Shown here one piece after another: positions 11,916-22,377 of a DNA stretch of 64,000 nt. A program made the translations under genes and the position numbers. Under the pieces are notes generated by a model. That model saw only the letters and a list, made by a program, of their open reading frames with translations. It searched no databases and was not told where the DNA came from. Origin of the DNA: Anthracocystis setariae (Eukaryota > Basidiomycota > Ustilaginomycetes > Ustilaginales > Ustilaginaceae); assembly GCA_928724745.1 (NCBI GenBank), contig CAKMXJ010000026.1, positions 41,948-105,947 on the forward strand, given 5' to 3'. Position 1 is the stretch's first letter, and every line of letters starts with the position of its first letter.

Positions 11916-12273
11916 TGTTATGATTGGGATATTGGGAGAGTTAGTGATTGGTTTTAGTATCAGAGCGGGCAGGAGTGGTCCCCCCGATGACGCCCGGATC
12001 GGGGATCGGGGGCAGACTGCGGCATCACCCGGGGGGTATCCGGGGGGCCACATAATCTCACGTCCTAAGTCCACCACACTCACGACAGGTCGTCGATTGT
12101 ATTTTAGCTTACTCACTCTAGTAGGTGGAAATATCAGACCTTCTCCCAATCTCCCGCTCACCCGCTCCGCTATCTTGGCAACGATCCCGGGAGCAACACC
12201 CGGTACCACGCCCCTGGCCTCGTTACAGACGCACAGCCACGTTCCGAGGTTCCTAGACCCCAGGAGCTTAACA
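11916..12273 (+). mobile_element. Solo LTR, family B (TSD CTCAC)
   Basis: It begins TGTTATGATTGGGATATTGG and ends CAGGAGCTTAACA, flanked by CTCAC at 11911-11915 and 12274-12278. It contains GTCGATTGTATTTTAGCTTA, the segment shared with family A where the retroelement transcript is predicted to start. Length is 358 bp with no internal sequence. Confidence 0.9.
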
Positions 12274-12440
12274 CTCACGACACTCTCCCAAGATTGCAAC
12301 TTAGGAAATAGGACATTGGATGTCAAACACCCATTACCGAGTGTTGTAAGTTGTATCTAACATTGAATAAACTAACGCCGCGATAGCTACTTCGCATCGA
12401 TTGACTTTTAGAATCTAATACATTCGAGTGTGATTGCAAA

Positions 12441-13718
12441 CACGCAAGGACGCTGTTACGGCTGGACGGAGGTTCTCAGCCAGTGCGCCATGAGAACACT
12501 GCCCAATGGCTGTGCAGGGGAAAAGGTGCGCCGCGCAATGTAAGGACATTAGGGGCACGCGGCGCGGTACGCATGTGAAGGGAGGGGCGTGCTGCGCGTT
12601 GCTTGACACTGAGGTTCACGTCGTAAGTCAAGATTGCGTGCAGCCTACGCTCCTGGAGGAGGTGCGCGCCGCGTGGCACGCGTGATGCTTTATAAGGTGG
12701 TAGCCGCGTGCCACCTCCCTGTTGTCCGCTTGTCGATTGTATTCTTAGTTACCTTGAGTAATAGTGAATATCAGACCCAACGGTAGAACCGTTAACCTCA
12801 GGATTGTGCTTGGTGACTCTTGTGGCCACCACTCCCGCCACGCGCTCTCAAGCCCAAGCCTCGCTCACCGCGCGCTGCGCCGCACAGTCAAGAGGTTGTC
12901 AGACCCTTGGCGCTTAACAGACGCGTGTTCACCATGGTCCTTGAATTACTTCAAGCTGCAATCTTGGAGGTGTGTTTGAAACCACTAAGTCAATTGTCAA
13001 TCCTCTTTGGCGGTGAAGCCAGCAAGAGCGAGCTGAGATTGACAGCACTTGTCTGAGTAGGCGCCGTAGGCTAGGAAGCTTGGTAGGTTACTACGTAAAA
13101 GACAAACACGCAAGCCTGCTTGTTAGTATACTTAGTTGTATGTTAGGGACACACTTCGTTAGTTGATTATTCAATAATATTACAATCACTGTAGGGTGTC
13201 TTGCGGTCTCTATATATACATGTGGCGCTGATTCTCAAATACGGCTAAGTGACTTCCCTTGTTGCTGTAGCCATACTTCATAATGTTCCATGTTGACTGA
13301 GATTGTGCTTCTACACACGCAACCTTGCATGTATCCTTGCCATTCTGGGACTATTCCCCGGCAGTCTATTAGTAGCTTACCTCTGATTTGTTTGTGGCAA
13401 CATTGTCCGCAAATGGGGTTCACCCTGGATTATAAGGGTGACCCATTGTGACCCTTAAGTGTTGTTTGTATTGTAAACCCCAACTTGAGGTGATTGGTTG
13501 GTCATGCAAAGGGTCACCAGGAGTTGTCTCCTTAACACGCAACGCTGCGTGTGAAGGATCCAACTTGACTTGATGTATGCGGCATTGCATTTTGAGGATT
13601 TACCCTTATTTTCCAAATGGGGCTCGATTATTATTTCCCATTACTTTGCGCGCGTGTTACTTCCGTTATTCATCTCTTGCATCTGAACACGCAAGCCTGC
13701 ATGTTAAGTACCGGTAAT
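12441..13718 (+). repeat. Palindrome-bearing repeat segment, copy 2 (interrupted by solo LTR A)
   Basis: Parallel to 9651-10843 once the LTR at 12454-12919 is removed. It carries the AACACGCAAG...TGCGTGTT palindrome at about 12440 (split by the LTR exactly in its centre), 13104, 13314, 13534 and 13686. No open frame longer than about 80 codons is convincing. It may be two copies of an unrecognised non-autonomous element, or a local tandem duplication. Confidence 0.6.
12454..12919 (+). mobile_element. Solo LTR, family A (TSD GACGC)
   Basis: It begins TGTTACGGCTGG and ends CCCTTGGCGCTTAACA, like the LTRs of the complete retroelement at 21844-30597. Flanks are GACGC at 12449-12453 and 12920-12924. 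It keeps the TATA box (CTTATAAGG, about 12690) and the predicted transcript start (GTCGATTGTATTCTTAG). It is more diverged than the complete element's LTRs. Confidence 0.92.
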
Positions 13719-14464
13719 TGAAATACTCTAAGTACGAGATGACTTTTGGATCAGTATGATCCAACATTGGGTGATCAACCCTGACGTCAGGTTCTGACAA
13801 ATGGCGGGTTTGTTAGAATCCCAGAAGTCTGAGGATATCCAAACGTTGTCTTTGCTGTTATACCAAAGACCGCGTTGGGTTTCTTATGTTCACATTGTTT
13901 TGCAGAGGTTGGAAAGCTTGAACAAGGAATACTATGAATACTTGACAACTACTTGAGAGTTGTTGGAGAAGAGGTTGTATCAGAGTGAATGGGGGAAAGA
14001 TTCGATGAATTCCAAGAACACAAATGGATCATGATGGAGGCAGACTAATATACACGTTGTGGCTTGTGATATTGTTCTATAGCGTGAGCGTCAAACATCC
14101 TTCAGTGGAGGATGCAGTGCTTGCAGCGTGGTCCTCTCACTTGGCCATTGTGACGTCTTTCCATCTGTGAAGTGTGTTCTTTGGTTGCGTTGAGAAGGCC
14201 CATGACTCTCTTGTATGACGCATTCAGAGTCATTAAACCCAACTGCAGGGCTTTGAGATGGTGTCTCAAACTTTGTGTCTTGAATTGTGTGTCTTGAGCG
14301 CATATGGTAATTTTGGCCAATTTCCATAAATTTGGTTGTGATTGTCCATATCTGGCTAAGGTAGAAAATCTGCATGCAGGTTACAAAACCCAACCGTGGG
14401 TTTTGTGGCCAAAGGGTGAAATGTCCTAAGTGTGAGACAATGTATGGAACTCTGGGTTCGAACA
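13719..14464 (-). mobile_element. LTR-like repeat, family D, copy 1
   Basis: It is the reverse complement of copies at 17614-18381 and 38041-38723. Read on minus it starts TGTTCGAACCCAGAGTTCC and continues through CTCACACTTAGGACATTTCACCC. Ends are TG...CA. The other copies carry TGTATATAAG/TGTATATAAAC TATA-like boxes, so an LTR is the best guess. No target duplication is visible (GTAAT versus GGTTC), so the border could be off or the flanks rearranged. Confidence 0.65.
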
Positions 14465-14584
14465 GGTTCTGGGGCGCAGTAGATGGTACCATCTGACCAA
14501 TTGCAATGCCTGTTGTCGACCAGGAAGACTTGTACAATAGACATAAGCAGGTTCACGTTCTGAAATACCAATTCATTGCAACAC

Positions 14585-14942
14585 TGTTATGAATGGGATT
14601 ATCGGGAGAAGTGGTAAGGAGGTTTGGCATCTAAGTGGTTGGGAGGAGTAACCCCGATTAGACGCCAGATTGGGGATTGGGGTAGGCTGCGGCATCTCCC
14701 GGGGGTATCCAGGAGACCACATATCCTCACAACCTGGCCCCAGCACACTCACGACAGGACGTCGATTGTATTTTAGCTTACTCACTCTAGTAGGTGGAAA
14801 TACCAGACCTTCTCCCGCTCCCCTGCTCTCCCGTTCCGCTATCTTGGCAACAATCCCGGGAGCAACACCCGGTACCATGCCCCTGGCCTCGATACAGACG
14901 CACAGCCACGTTCCAAGGTTCTAAGACCCCAGGAGCATAACA
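14585..14942 (+). mobile_element. Solo LTR, family B (TSD AACAC)
   Basis: It begins TGTTATGAATGGGATTATCG and ends CCCCAGGAGCATAACA. AACAC flanks both sides (14580-14584 and 14943-14947). It sits directly before PIF/Harbinger transposase sequence, so it probably inserted into that element. Confidence 0.9.
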
Positions 14943-14947
14943 AACAC

Positions 14948-15440
14948 CAGATGGTCTATTGTTTGTCTCACCCCTGTATCCTGGACGCCAAGCAGATGGC
15001 TACATGGTGTTGGAGGAGAGGCTTGTACAATGGGCAATCACATTGGCACAAGGAGTAGATGGGACTCCACAATATCTATATGGCAACCAGGCATACAGCT
15101 CCTTGTCAGCAATCATCTGCCCATACAAGGGTAACTTCATCACACCGGACAAGTTCCTCACCAATCAGATCATGAGTAAGTATTGCATTATTGTGGAGTG
15201 GGGTATTGGCCATGTATTAATGCAGTGGAGCTGATTCTGAGACAAGCAATGGCAGCAAACAGGACTCACGCCATGTGGATGGGGACTTTATGGTGGGCAC
15301 ACTGCTGAGGAATGCAAGGACATGCTACAATGGGGGCAATCAGATATCATTCAAACTATGTTGTCGGCCGCCAACTCTGGAGGAGTACTTCTCCCCAGCA
15401 AGAGTAGTATCACCTTGCATGGATCACAAGGAGGCAGAGG
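14948..15440 (+). pseudogene. PIF/Harbinger-type transposase, C-terminal remnant
   Basis: Two consecutive frames read like the end of a DDE_Tnp_4 (PIF/Harbinger) transposase. The first has YLYGNQAYSSLSAIICPYKG, then FLTNQIMSKYCIIVEWGIGH (14959-15234). A shifted frame has FMVGTLLRNARTCYNGGNQI, then PPTLEEYF (15275-15420). In this family a similar ...HTCLYG...PPSLEEYL block closes the protein. The third catalytic acidic residue of PIF/Harbinger enzymes lies in an ...EWGFG-type motif, represented here by VEWGIG. The N-terminal part is not seen. An intron or a frameshift separates the two parts. Confidence 0.65.
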
Positions 15441-15633
15441 CAGAAGTGGAGGCACATGTATCTCAGGATTGCAACAAAGTTCATGCTTCTCATGTGGACC
15501 AAGGACTGTGATTGCAATACAAAGAGACTGTGACTATATACATGGACGCTTCCTGGGTCTGTCTTGTTTGTTGGCGTTTGCTTGGAGAAGCGTGTGGTGT
15601 GGCGGTGGAAGCTTTGGATGCAATTGAAGATGA

Positions 15634-17003
15634 TTAGGTAACTTGTTGAGCTTGTGGTGTGCGTGGATCCTCAGCAATGGGTGGAACAGATGCCTCAACT
15701 GATGTATCTGGATGTTGAATGGATGCGTTTGGCGGTTGAGACGGTACAAGTTGACTAACCATACCCACCAACAACAAGATAGCGGCCTCAAAGCGATCCA
15801 AATGCTTGTTGTTCTTGTCAGAGCGCCCTTTCAGATCCTTGACATTGCTGGAAATACCATTGACAAGGCTTGTTCCAAGAGTGATGAACCATTCCTGCAT
15901 TTCCATTGCCTTGAGCTTGTGGTCAGCATCCACCTGTAGCTGCTGCTCCTGCAGCTGAATTGTCTTTGCCTGATGCTGCATATCTGCACGCCGGTTGATG
16001 GCATCTTGAGCAAGCATGGCATCCAAGACATTGTCAGACAATGCACCCTTCTGTTTGCGTGAGAATGTTGTGACTCCAAAGTTGATGTTGTCCAACTCCA
16101 GGCCCGGCAATGGTGATGACAATGTGGCCGGAACGTCTGCAGCTTGCTTGGATCTTGAAGACATCAAGCAAGATGCAGCAGTTCTGCCGGCATTGACAGA
16201 CAAGGAGGCTCTATGAGCTAGAGCTTCCTCTTGGCCCATGGCTGCAGCGGCGTGACCTGCCTCAGCTTCCAAAATGCCCTTGATCATGCGTTCCAACACC
16301 ATCTGTGGTGCCTCAGCAATACCAGATGCTTGTCTTGATGATTGCTTCTTTGTTTTGTAGCTGGAAGCAATTTGGTTCCACTTGTCCTTGATGCCCTTGG
16401 GTTTGCAAGGAGAAGGCCCTTGTCAGCATTCTTGTTGTTGAACTTGACCACCACAAGCTTCCACACCTGGCCTTATTGTATGTTGCCCTTGTATTTCTTT
16501 GGGTTGTGGTGGTCCATTGCTCAAATCAAATACTCCTCTTCCTCCTGGCTGAAGCATGTTGACTGTCTGCCCTTTGCATTTGACAAGGTTGCTCTTCCAG
16601 CTCTTGGTCTTCTCATTGACGCTTGAGATGCAGATGGCACAGACGGGTTCTGGGACCATTGAAAAAGAGGCTGTGATTGCAAAGAGAGTACTTGAGAGGG
16701 CAAAGTATCTACAAACAGCAATGGAGACAGTGGCTGCAGAGGAGGAGACCAGAAGAGGGTAGGTTCAGGCGCAGGGCTGCTCAAGAATGCTGGAGAAGCT
16801 TTGGCAGCATTGGGAAGTTGGAGGTATTTGTGTTGTGGCAGCGTTGGCAAGGAAAATGCTTGGGTGGGATCGATGATGTCTGCCATCATCTTGTTGGTGA
16901 TGCTTGCCGCCGTCACTACACCCAGTCCATGCTGCATATGACAAGAGTCAAGGTTGTGATGGAGCTGCTGCATTGTACAGTGATGTATAGCAACATATAG
17001 CAA
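15634..17003 (-). pseudogene. PIF/Harbinger-associated Myb/SANT-like protein remnant
   Basis: PIF/Harbinger elements usually carry a second gene encoding a Myb/SANT-like DNA-binding protein that helps the transposase bind its ends. The minus strand shows this pattern in pieces. A Pro/Ser-rich N-terminal part ends FSQEEEEYLI (17003-16521) and runs into an in-frame TGA. Next come AMDHHNPKKYKGNIQ, another stop, WKLVVVKFNNKNADKG... and TKLLPATKQRS in a further frame (16466-16284). The C-terminal part (16302-15634, 222 codons) includes a Gln-rich coiled-coil-like stretch. The order W..EE..L...G..W..V...FN is SANT-like. At least two stops and one frameshift make it non-functional. Confidence 0.55.
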
Positions 17004-17613
17004 CAGGAACGCAGGAAGATGGTATCAAACGTCAATAAGACAGCTTCATTTTGGAGAAATGTGGCAAGTTCATGATTGCAACAAGCAGGAGTGCTACCAT
17101 CTGGGCAAATGCGGGTGATCTCACTCATATTGGCTTGAACTTTGGCCCGATGGTCTCAGAATCACTCTTTTGGCCTAAAGAAAGCATCACATGCAGGGTT
17201 AAAAATTTTGATCAATTTGAACTCAGCACCACCACCACCAGTACGCTCCAAACAACCATCGTCCACCTCCTATAGGAGGTGCTCACTACCAGCTCTGACA
17301 AGCTCTACAACCACCTCCACCACCAGGACGCCGAAAACTCCCTACTGTTCAGTGATTGATGGCTACAATGACAGCGATGGTTCAAACGTTTGATTGCAGA
17401 TCACAGATTGGTGTTGGGAGCTTGCTGGTATTGCAGTTAGTGTGATCAGGTCATACAATCCTCCAATCCAGTCCTTGCCATCCAAACCAAGCCTTACTCT
17501 TTGCCATCCTAACCAAACAGACATTCAATCATGTTGAGCATTGAACAAAGAATGAGACCACCTTGATGCTGTCCGCAAAGCTGTGAGAGAACAGCCGTGT
17601 AGATGTTATGGTT
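17004..17613. other. Repeat relic, paralogous to 20310-20520
   Basis: No intact gene. From about 17350 the sequence parallels 20310-20520 (ACAATGACAGC, GGTTCAAA, ATACAATCCTCCAATC, TTGAGCATTGAACAAAGAA, TGTGAGAGAACAGCCGTGT). It is therefore the outer part of CACTA-like copy 1, here cut by an LTR at 17614. Confidence 0.5.
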
Positions 17614-18381
17614 TGTTGGAACTTGGGTTCCATATGTTGTCTCACACTTAGAACATTTCACCCTTCAGTAACAAAACGGGTTTTGTAACCCGCATGCAGG
17701 TTCACTGATTTTGCTAAATTTGGCAAACCGCAACAAGATTCACAATAAATTACCCAAAACTCCCACACACGTTCAAGACATATGGTTCAAGACAAAAAGG
17801 GGCAAGACATCACCTCAAAACCCGCAGTTGGGTTTCACAAATTCCGGATGCGTCATTAAAGAGAGTTGTGGACTGCCCTAACCCAACCAAAGAAAACACT
17901 CCATGGGCAATAAACCATCTCGACAACCAAGAGAGAGGATCACGCTATAGACATTGTAGCATTCACCAAGGAACAGTTGGTGCTTACGCAGGAAAGCATC
18001 TCTACAAGCCTCAACATGTATATAAGTACCCCTTTATCATGACCCATTAGTGTTCTCAGAATACATCAAATCTTTCCCCTATTCACTCTGATACCACCTT
18101 TTCTCCAACAACTCTCAAGTAGTCATTGAGATATTCATAGTATTCCTTGTTCAAGCTTCCAACCTCTGCAAAACAACATGAACATCAGGAACCCAATGTG
18201 GGTCTTTGAAATAATAACAAAGACAACATTTGGATACCTTTAGACTTCCGGGATTCCAACAAACCCGCTGTTTGTCAGAACCTGACATTGGGGTTGATCA
18301 CCTGATGCCTACTTCCATAAGTCATGCTCAAAAGTCAAGACTGACCATTTGTCTTGGCTTTGCCACCAAATTGTAGTTTCA
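17614..18381 (+). mobile_element. LTR-like repeat, family D, copy 2
   Basis: It begins TGTTGGAACTTGGGTTCC and ends TTGTAGTTTCA. It contains a TATA-like box (ATGTATATAAGTACC, about 18016) and the blocks CATTCACTCTGATACC, CAACAACTCTCAAGTAGTC and ACAAACCCGCTGTTTGTCAG, all shared with 38041-38723 and, inverted, with 13719-14464. No clear target duplication is visible. Confidence 0.65.
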
Positions 18382-18382
18382 C

Positions 18383-18893
18383 TGTTACATATCCTTTCAC
18401 ACGGTTGTAGCAAGGAGGCCTGGCCAGTGCTATGCTGGGGTGCTATCAGGCAGCCACACCAGAGAGGGGTATGCTGCGCGTCATACTATCAATGTGGATG
18501 CGCCATGTGTTACACTGTTGGACAAGAAGGTGCGCTGCGCATTGCCCTGTGAGAAGGGCCGCGCTGCACAACACCCTGCTGAGGAGGCCCGCCACTTGTG
18601 TCACATGGCAAAGTGCATGCCAAGCACACCTTCTGGAGAAGGCATGTGCTGTGCACAAGGCCTTATAAGGTGCAAGCCGCACGCTGCACCCCTTTTGTTT
18701 CCTTGTCAATTGCATTCTTAGCTACCTCAGAGTAATAGTGAATATCAGACCCAACGGTAGAACTGTTAACCTCAGGATTGTGCTCGGTGACTCTTGTGGC
18801 CACCCCTCCAGCCACGTGCCCTCAAGCCCAAGCCTCACACACCATGCGCTGCGCTACACAGTCAGGAGGTTGTCAGACCCTTGGCGCTTAACA
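18383..18893 (+). mobile_element. LTR, family A, diverged copy
   Basis: It begins TGTTACATATCC and ends GACCCTTGGCGCTTAACA. The promoter-proximal blocks CCTTATAAGGTGCAAGCCGC, ATTCTTAGCTACCTC and ATATCAGACCCAACGGTAGA are intact, while the first half is strongly diverged with many TG/CA in place of CG. Flanks (TTCAC versus AAGAG) do not match, so the insertion history is rearranged. Confidence 0.75.
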
Positions 18894-20160
18894 AAGAGCT
18901 GCCACAATCCTGTCCATGGCTCCTGTACAGCTGTTCCTGCTGTGTCTTGATGTCTTGATGTCGATGATCCATGTACAAATGATGAGACAAGGCAGAAGCA
19001 CAAGGTGGAGCTGCTTAGTTGAGAACTGCCAATGTTAATGAAGATTGTGCGTTGGCAAGCACAGAAGGGTTGAGAGGAGCAGCTGGTTGTGCAACGGCTG
19101 TCAACGTCGACAAAACAGGAGAGGGAGTATGAGAGGAGCAACTGCTTGTTTGAGGATTGCCAACATTGATCATCAAACAAGCTATAAACAAGGCAAGCGC
19201 AGAAGAGAGCCGTGGCTGCAGAATCGAAGACACGGAGATCAACAGCACAGGAGAGAGACGTGTGTGTGCATTTGTGGCGGATGTTGAGCAGCAGACATTG
19301 AGAACCGCGGAGGAGGAGGAAGAGGAGGAGGAGGAGCGGAAGCGGAAGCATGCGGAAGTGTGCAGCTGCAGAGGCACAAGGAGCTCCACGCATCATGCTC
19401 CTCCTCCTCCGTGAACAAGCGGTCTTTGTCAATGAAACTAGAGTGTGTCAAATCTCATTTGTGCAGAGAGCATCAGAGGTTCTTCAGCCCAGACAGCTTT
19501 TGGCTGTTGGCCATGAAAGGCACAACAACAAGCTGATGGGCATAGCTCTCAATGCTGACCACTCTTACTTTGCCATAGTCATTTCCATTGTTGACTGCAA
19601 GTTGAATTCCCATCTCACAATCCAGAGAGTGGCTGGGAAAGCGGTTGCCAAGTGCCTGCAAAGACACCTCCGTCAGAAGTTGGATGTGCATGAACGTGTG
19701 TGGTACAACGTCAAGAGCACTTGCAGACACTCTGACAGGCTTCCTGAAGATCCAAAGGATCTTTGCCAGCTGCAATATTCCATTGATTGTGACAAGGCAC
19801 CAGCAGTTCTGTCATTTCTCTTGTCCACCTTGCCCAACACCACTAACCTTGACATTGCACAGAGTTCTGTTCATAGTGGTGGTACAAATGAACTTGGCAC
19901 TTGAATCAAGCCGCGCTACATTGCACAGAGTTCTGTTCATAGTGGTGGTACAAATGAACTCGGCACTTGAATCAAGCCGCGCTACATTGCAGTGGGTATG
20001 GCAAGTAGCGCACAGGCGGGGCAGGGTTAATGTCAGGTTGGTGAGCAGAAGTGCTCACTCTAGATGAGCAGCATCACATTGATTGAGATGGTTGATGAGC
20101 AGACCAAAGGTGTTGTTATTGAGCAACTTCTTCTTGAGACAAGTGTCCAGAGTGGACAAG
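18894..20160 (-). pseudogene. CACTA-like (Tnp2/DUF4218-type) transposon gene relic, copy 1
   Basis: Paralogous to 20650-21843 along its length (shared CCACAATCCTGT, GTCTTGATGTCGATGATCC, AAGTTGGATGTGCATGAAC, TTGACATTGC and other blocks). At its right end the minus strand reads DLSTLDTCLKKKLL...LLINHLN. This matches NLSTLDTWLKKKEL...LLLNHLN of copy 2, which continues into a recognisable transposase C-terminal part. Reading frames are broken. I assign the minus strand from that continuity; the apparently long + frames are shadows. Function in a live element would be transposition. Confidence 0.5.
19852..19983 (+). repeat. 66-bp tandem duplication
   Basis: Two adjacent 66-bp units, each starting ACATTGCACAGAGTTCTG and ending AATCAAGCCGCGCT. 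They differ at a single T/C (AACTTGGC versus AACTCGGC). The paralogue at about 21500 has one unit, so the duplication happened in copy 1 recently. Confidence 0.9.
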
Positions 20161-20162
20161 TC

Positions 20163-20314
20163 ACATCATAAAAAATGGAAAGTTGAGTCCCCAAACCCAC
20201 CCTCTCACCCACCTGGGGTGGTTGCTGGGTGGTTTCAAGCCGCAACCACCCCCCGGGGTGGGTGAGGGGATGGGTTTGCAAACCCACCCCCGTACTTGTC
20301 TAACAGTAGCCACA
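20163..20314. repeat. Foldback MITE-like element
   Basis: The sequence folds back on itself: AAACCCACCCTCTCACCCAC and GGGGTGGTTG on one side pair with CAACCACCCC and GGGTGAGGGGATGGGTTT on the other. It starts near CATCATAAAAAATGGAAAGT and ends near CGTACTTGTCTAACA. Related copies or fragments occur at 9290-9342 and 33936-34040. It interrupts the CACTA-like relic. No coding capacity. Confidence 0.6.
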
Positions 20315-21843
20315 CAATGACAGCAATGGTTCAAATATTTAGATTGCAGATCTTGCTGGTATTGCAATTACAGTGATTGGGTCCTACAATCCTCCAATCT
20401 AGTCCTCGCCGTCCAAACCAAGCCAATCAGGTTGAGCATTGAACAAAGAAGGAGATCATTTTGTCGCTGCCTTCAAACCTGTGAGAGAACAGCCGTGTTG
20501 AGCTGTTGGTTGGTAGATTGCAATTGCTGCCGGCCGTGTGAACAATGGCCACCAAGCTGAGGCCAGACCAGTTGTGGAGGAGCTTGAGGGTGAGGGGAGA
20601 GATCTCAATGCTCCAGGAGAACTTGGCCCAGACGTTGTAGGCAAGAAAGGCAAGAAATGCCACAATCCTGTTCATCATTCTTGTGATGTTGGGTCTGTCT
20701 TGATGTCGATGATCCGTGTATTGTCGACAAGACAAGGCAAGAAGCCAGAGGAGGGGGAGGAGCTGCCAACGTTGTTGGTTGTGTGTCGGCAAGCTGGTTG
20801 TGTGAAGGCTGTCAACGTTGACAAGACAAGCAGGAGAGGGAGTACAAGAGACTGCTTGTTTGAGAGCTGCCAATGTTGAGAAAAGCAAACGCAGAAGAGA
20901 GCTGCGGATGCGGAATTGAAGAGGCGGAAATCAACACCACAGGAGAGAGACACGTGTGTGTGATTGTGGGTGTTATGGCAACGACAACAACGACGAGGAG
21001 GAGGAGGAGGAGGAGAGGGAGCGGAAGCGTGAAGCCGCAGAAGCACAAGGAGCTCCACTATCACGCTCCTCCTCCTCCTCTGCAAACAAGCGGTCCTTGG
21101 CAATGAGACTAGAGTGTGTTGAATCTTAGTGCGGAAAGCATCAGAGGCTCCAGCTTTCGGCCGTTGGCCATGAAAGGCACTATGGCAAGCTGATGGGCAT
21201 AGCTTTTGATGCCAACCACTCGCTCTTCTCCGTAGTCATTGCCGTTTTCAACTGCAAGCCAAATCCCCATGCCGCAGATGAGCTCTCAACTGGGGTGGTG
21301 GCGACCAAGCACATCCAAAGGCTCTTCCACAAGCAATTGGATGTGCATGAACATCAGCAACACAACATTGAGCGCAGCTGCAGATGGCCAAAGAGACTTG
21401 GTAAAGATCCAAAGTATCTTTGCCGGCCGCAGCACATCATCGATTGCGACAAGGCACCAGCAGTTCCGTCAATTGTCACGCCCGCCTTGCCCAACACCAC
21501 CAACCTTGACATTGCGCGGAGTTCTATTCATGGTGGTGGTACAAATGAACTTGGCGCTGCAATCAAGGCACACAGCTCCGCCAGGGGCCTCCCTGGCCCA
21601 GAAAGGAGCGTAGCGTTGAGGTGGTGGGCGGACACTGCGATCGCTGCCGGCAGAGAGAGGCGAGGCCACATCACCACGTCAATTGAGGTGATTGAGCAGC
21701 AAGCGGAGAGAGTTACAATCAAGCTCCTTCTTCTTGAGCCAGGTGTCCAGGGTGGACAAGTTGGAGGGATGATGGCCCTCGATTGACTGCAAAAGCCCCA
21801 TCTCAAAGAAGGGCACACCACTGTGTGCCAGCAGCCTTTGTAC
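20315..21843 (-). pseudogene. CACTA-like transposon gene relic, copy 2, downstream part
   Basis: This is the downstream (minus-strand) part of a gene cut by the complete retroelement. Across the insertion point (TGTAC at 21839-21843 and 30598-30602) the minus-strand frame continues from ...RNATKRLEV into QRLLAHSGVPFFEMGLLQS and LSTLDTWLKKKELDCNSLRL, to a TGA at 21679-21681. Beyond that stop the sequence down to about 20310 is paralogous to copy 1 but broken in frame. An intron after the TGA cannot be excluded. Confidence 0.6.
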
Positions 21844-22339
21844 TGTTACGGCTGGGCGAAGGCTCTCAGCCAGCGTGCTGTCCGACGGCCGCGCTGGGGA
21901 GAGGGCGTGCCACGCGGGGTGTTACCATTAAGGGGCGAGCTACGGGGGATGCTGGGAATGGAGGAGCGCGCCGCGCGTCGTTTCCTGAAGAGGGAGGCGC
22001 GCCGCGCAGCGTTCGACACAGGGGGCCCAACCCATATGTCGTGAGTTGGGGCCGCGCGCGAGCCGCGTGTTTCCAGGAAGAGGCGCGCGGCGCGTGGCAC
22101 GCGTGATGCCTTATAAGGTGGGAGCCGCGCGCCACCTCCTTGTTGTCCGCCGTCGAATGTATTCTTAGTTACCTTGAGTAATAGCGAATATCAGACCCAA
22201 CGGTAGAACCGTTAACCTCAGGATCGTGCTTGGTGACTCTCGTGGCCACCACTCCCGCCACGCGCTCTCAAGCCCAAGCCTCGCGCACCGCGTGCCACGC
22301 CGCACAGTCAGGAGGTTGTCAGACCCTTGGCGCTTAACA
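21844..22339 (+). repeat. 5' LTR of the chromovirus
   Basis: It begins TGTTACGGCTGGGCGAAGG and ends CTTGGCGCTTAACA. A TATA box (TTATAAGG) lies at 22111-22118. The predicted transcript start is near 22150-22152, about 40 nt downstream. It is CpG-rich with several GCGCGC runs. Confidence 0.95.
22111..22161 (+). promoter_or_regulatory. LTR promoter: TATA box and predicted RNA 5' end
   Basis: TTATAA at 22111-22116 is followed 41 nt later by GTCGAATGTA (22152-22161). Those ten bases are the exact reverse complement of TACATTCGAC immediately after the 5' LTR. In Tf1/sushi-type elements the first bases of the mRNA fold onto such a site to prime minus-strand synthesis, so the RNA probably starts at or just before 22152. 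Confidence 0.6.
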
Positions 22340-22340
22340 T

Positions 22341-22350
22341 TACATTCGAC
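22341..22350 (+). other. Predicted self-priming primer-binding site
   Basis: TACATTCGAC begins one base after the 5' LTR and is complementary to the predicted RNA 5' end at 22152-22161. No TGG-type tRNA 3'-end complement is seen at this position. This is an inference from complementarity and from the position of the TATA box. Confidence 0.6.
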
Positions 22351-22377
22351 CTACCCGTCACCCCGCACGCTCAAACA

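Noticed and set aside
14454..14464. GGGTTCGAACA resembling a tRNA T-loop
   Set aside because: It is the end of a family-D LTR-like repeat; no acceptor stem, anticodon arm or promoter boxes fit around it.
15275..15627. Independent genes in the small + frames after the Harbinger fragment
   Set aside because: The recognisable part (PPTLEEYF and before) is the shifted end of the same transposase; the rest has no support.
19350..21786. Long + frames at 19350-19904 and 21193-21786
   Set aside because: They are similar to each other only because the DNA is paralogous. Minus-strand continuity through the retroelement insertion site into a transposase-like C terminus argues that the coding strand was minus.
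22327..22377. Starting gag-pol upstream at 22327
   Set aside because: The first codon there is TTG inside the 5' LTR and upstream of the primer-binding site; the ATG at 22378 is the first proper start.
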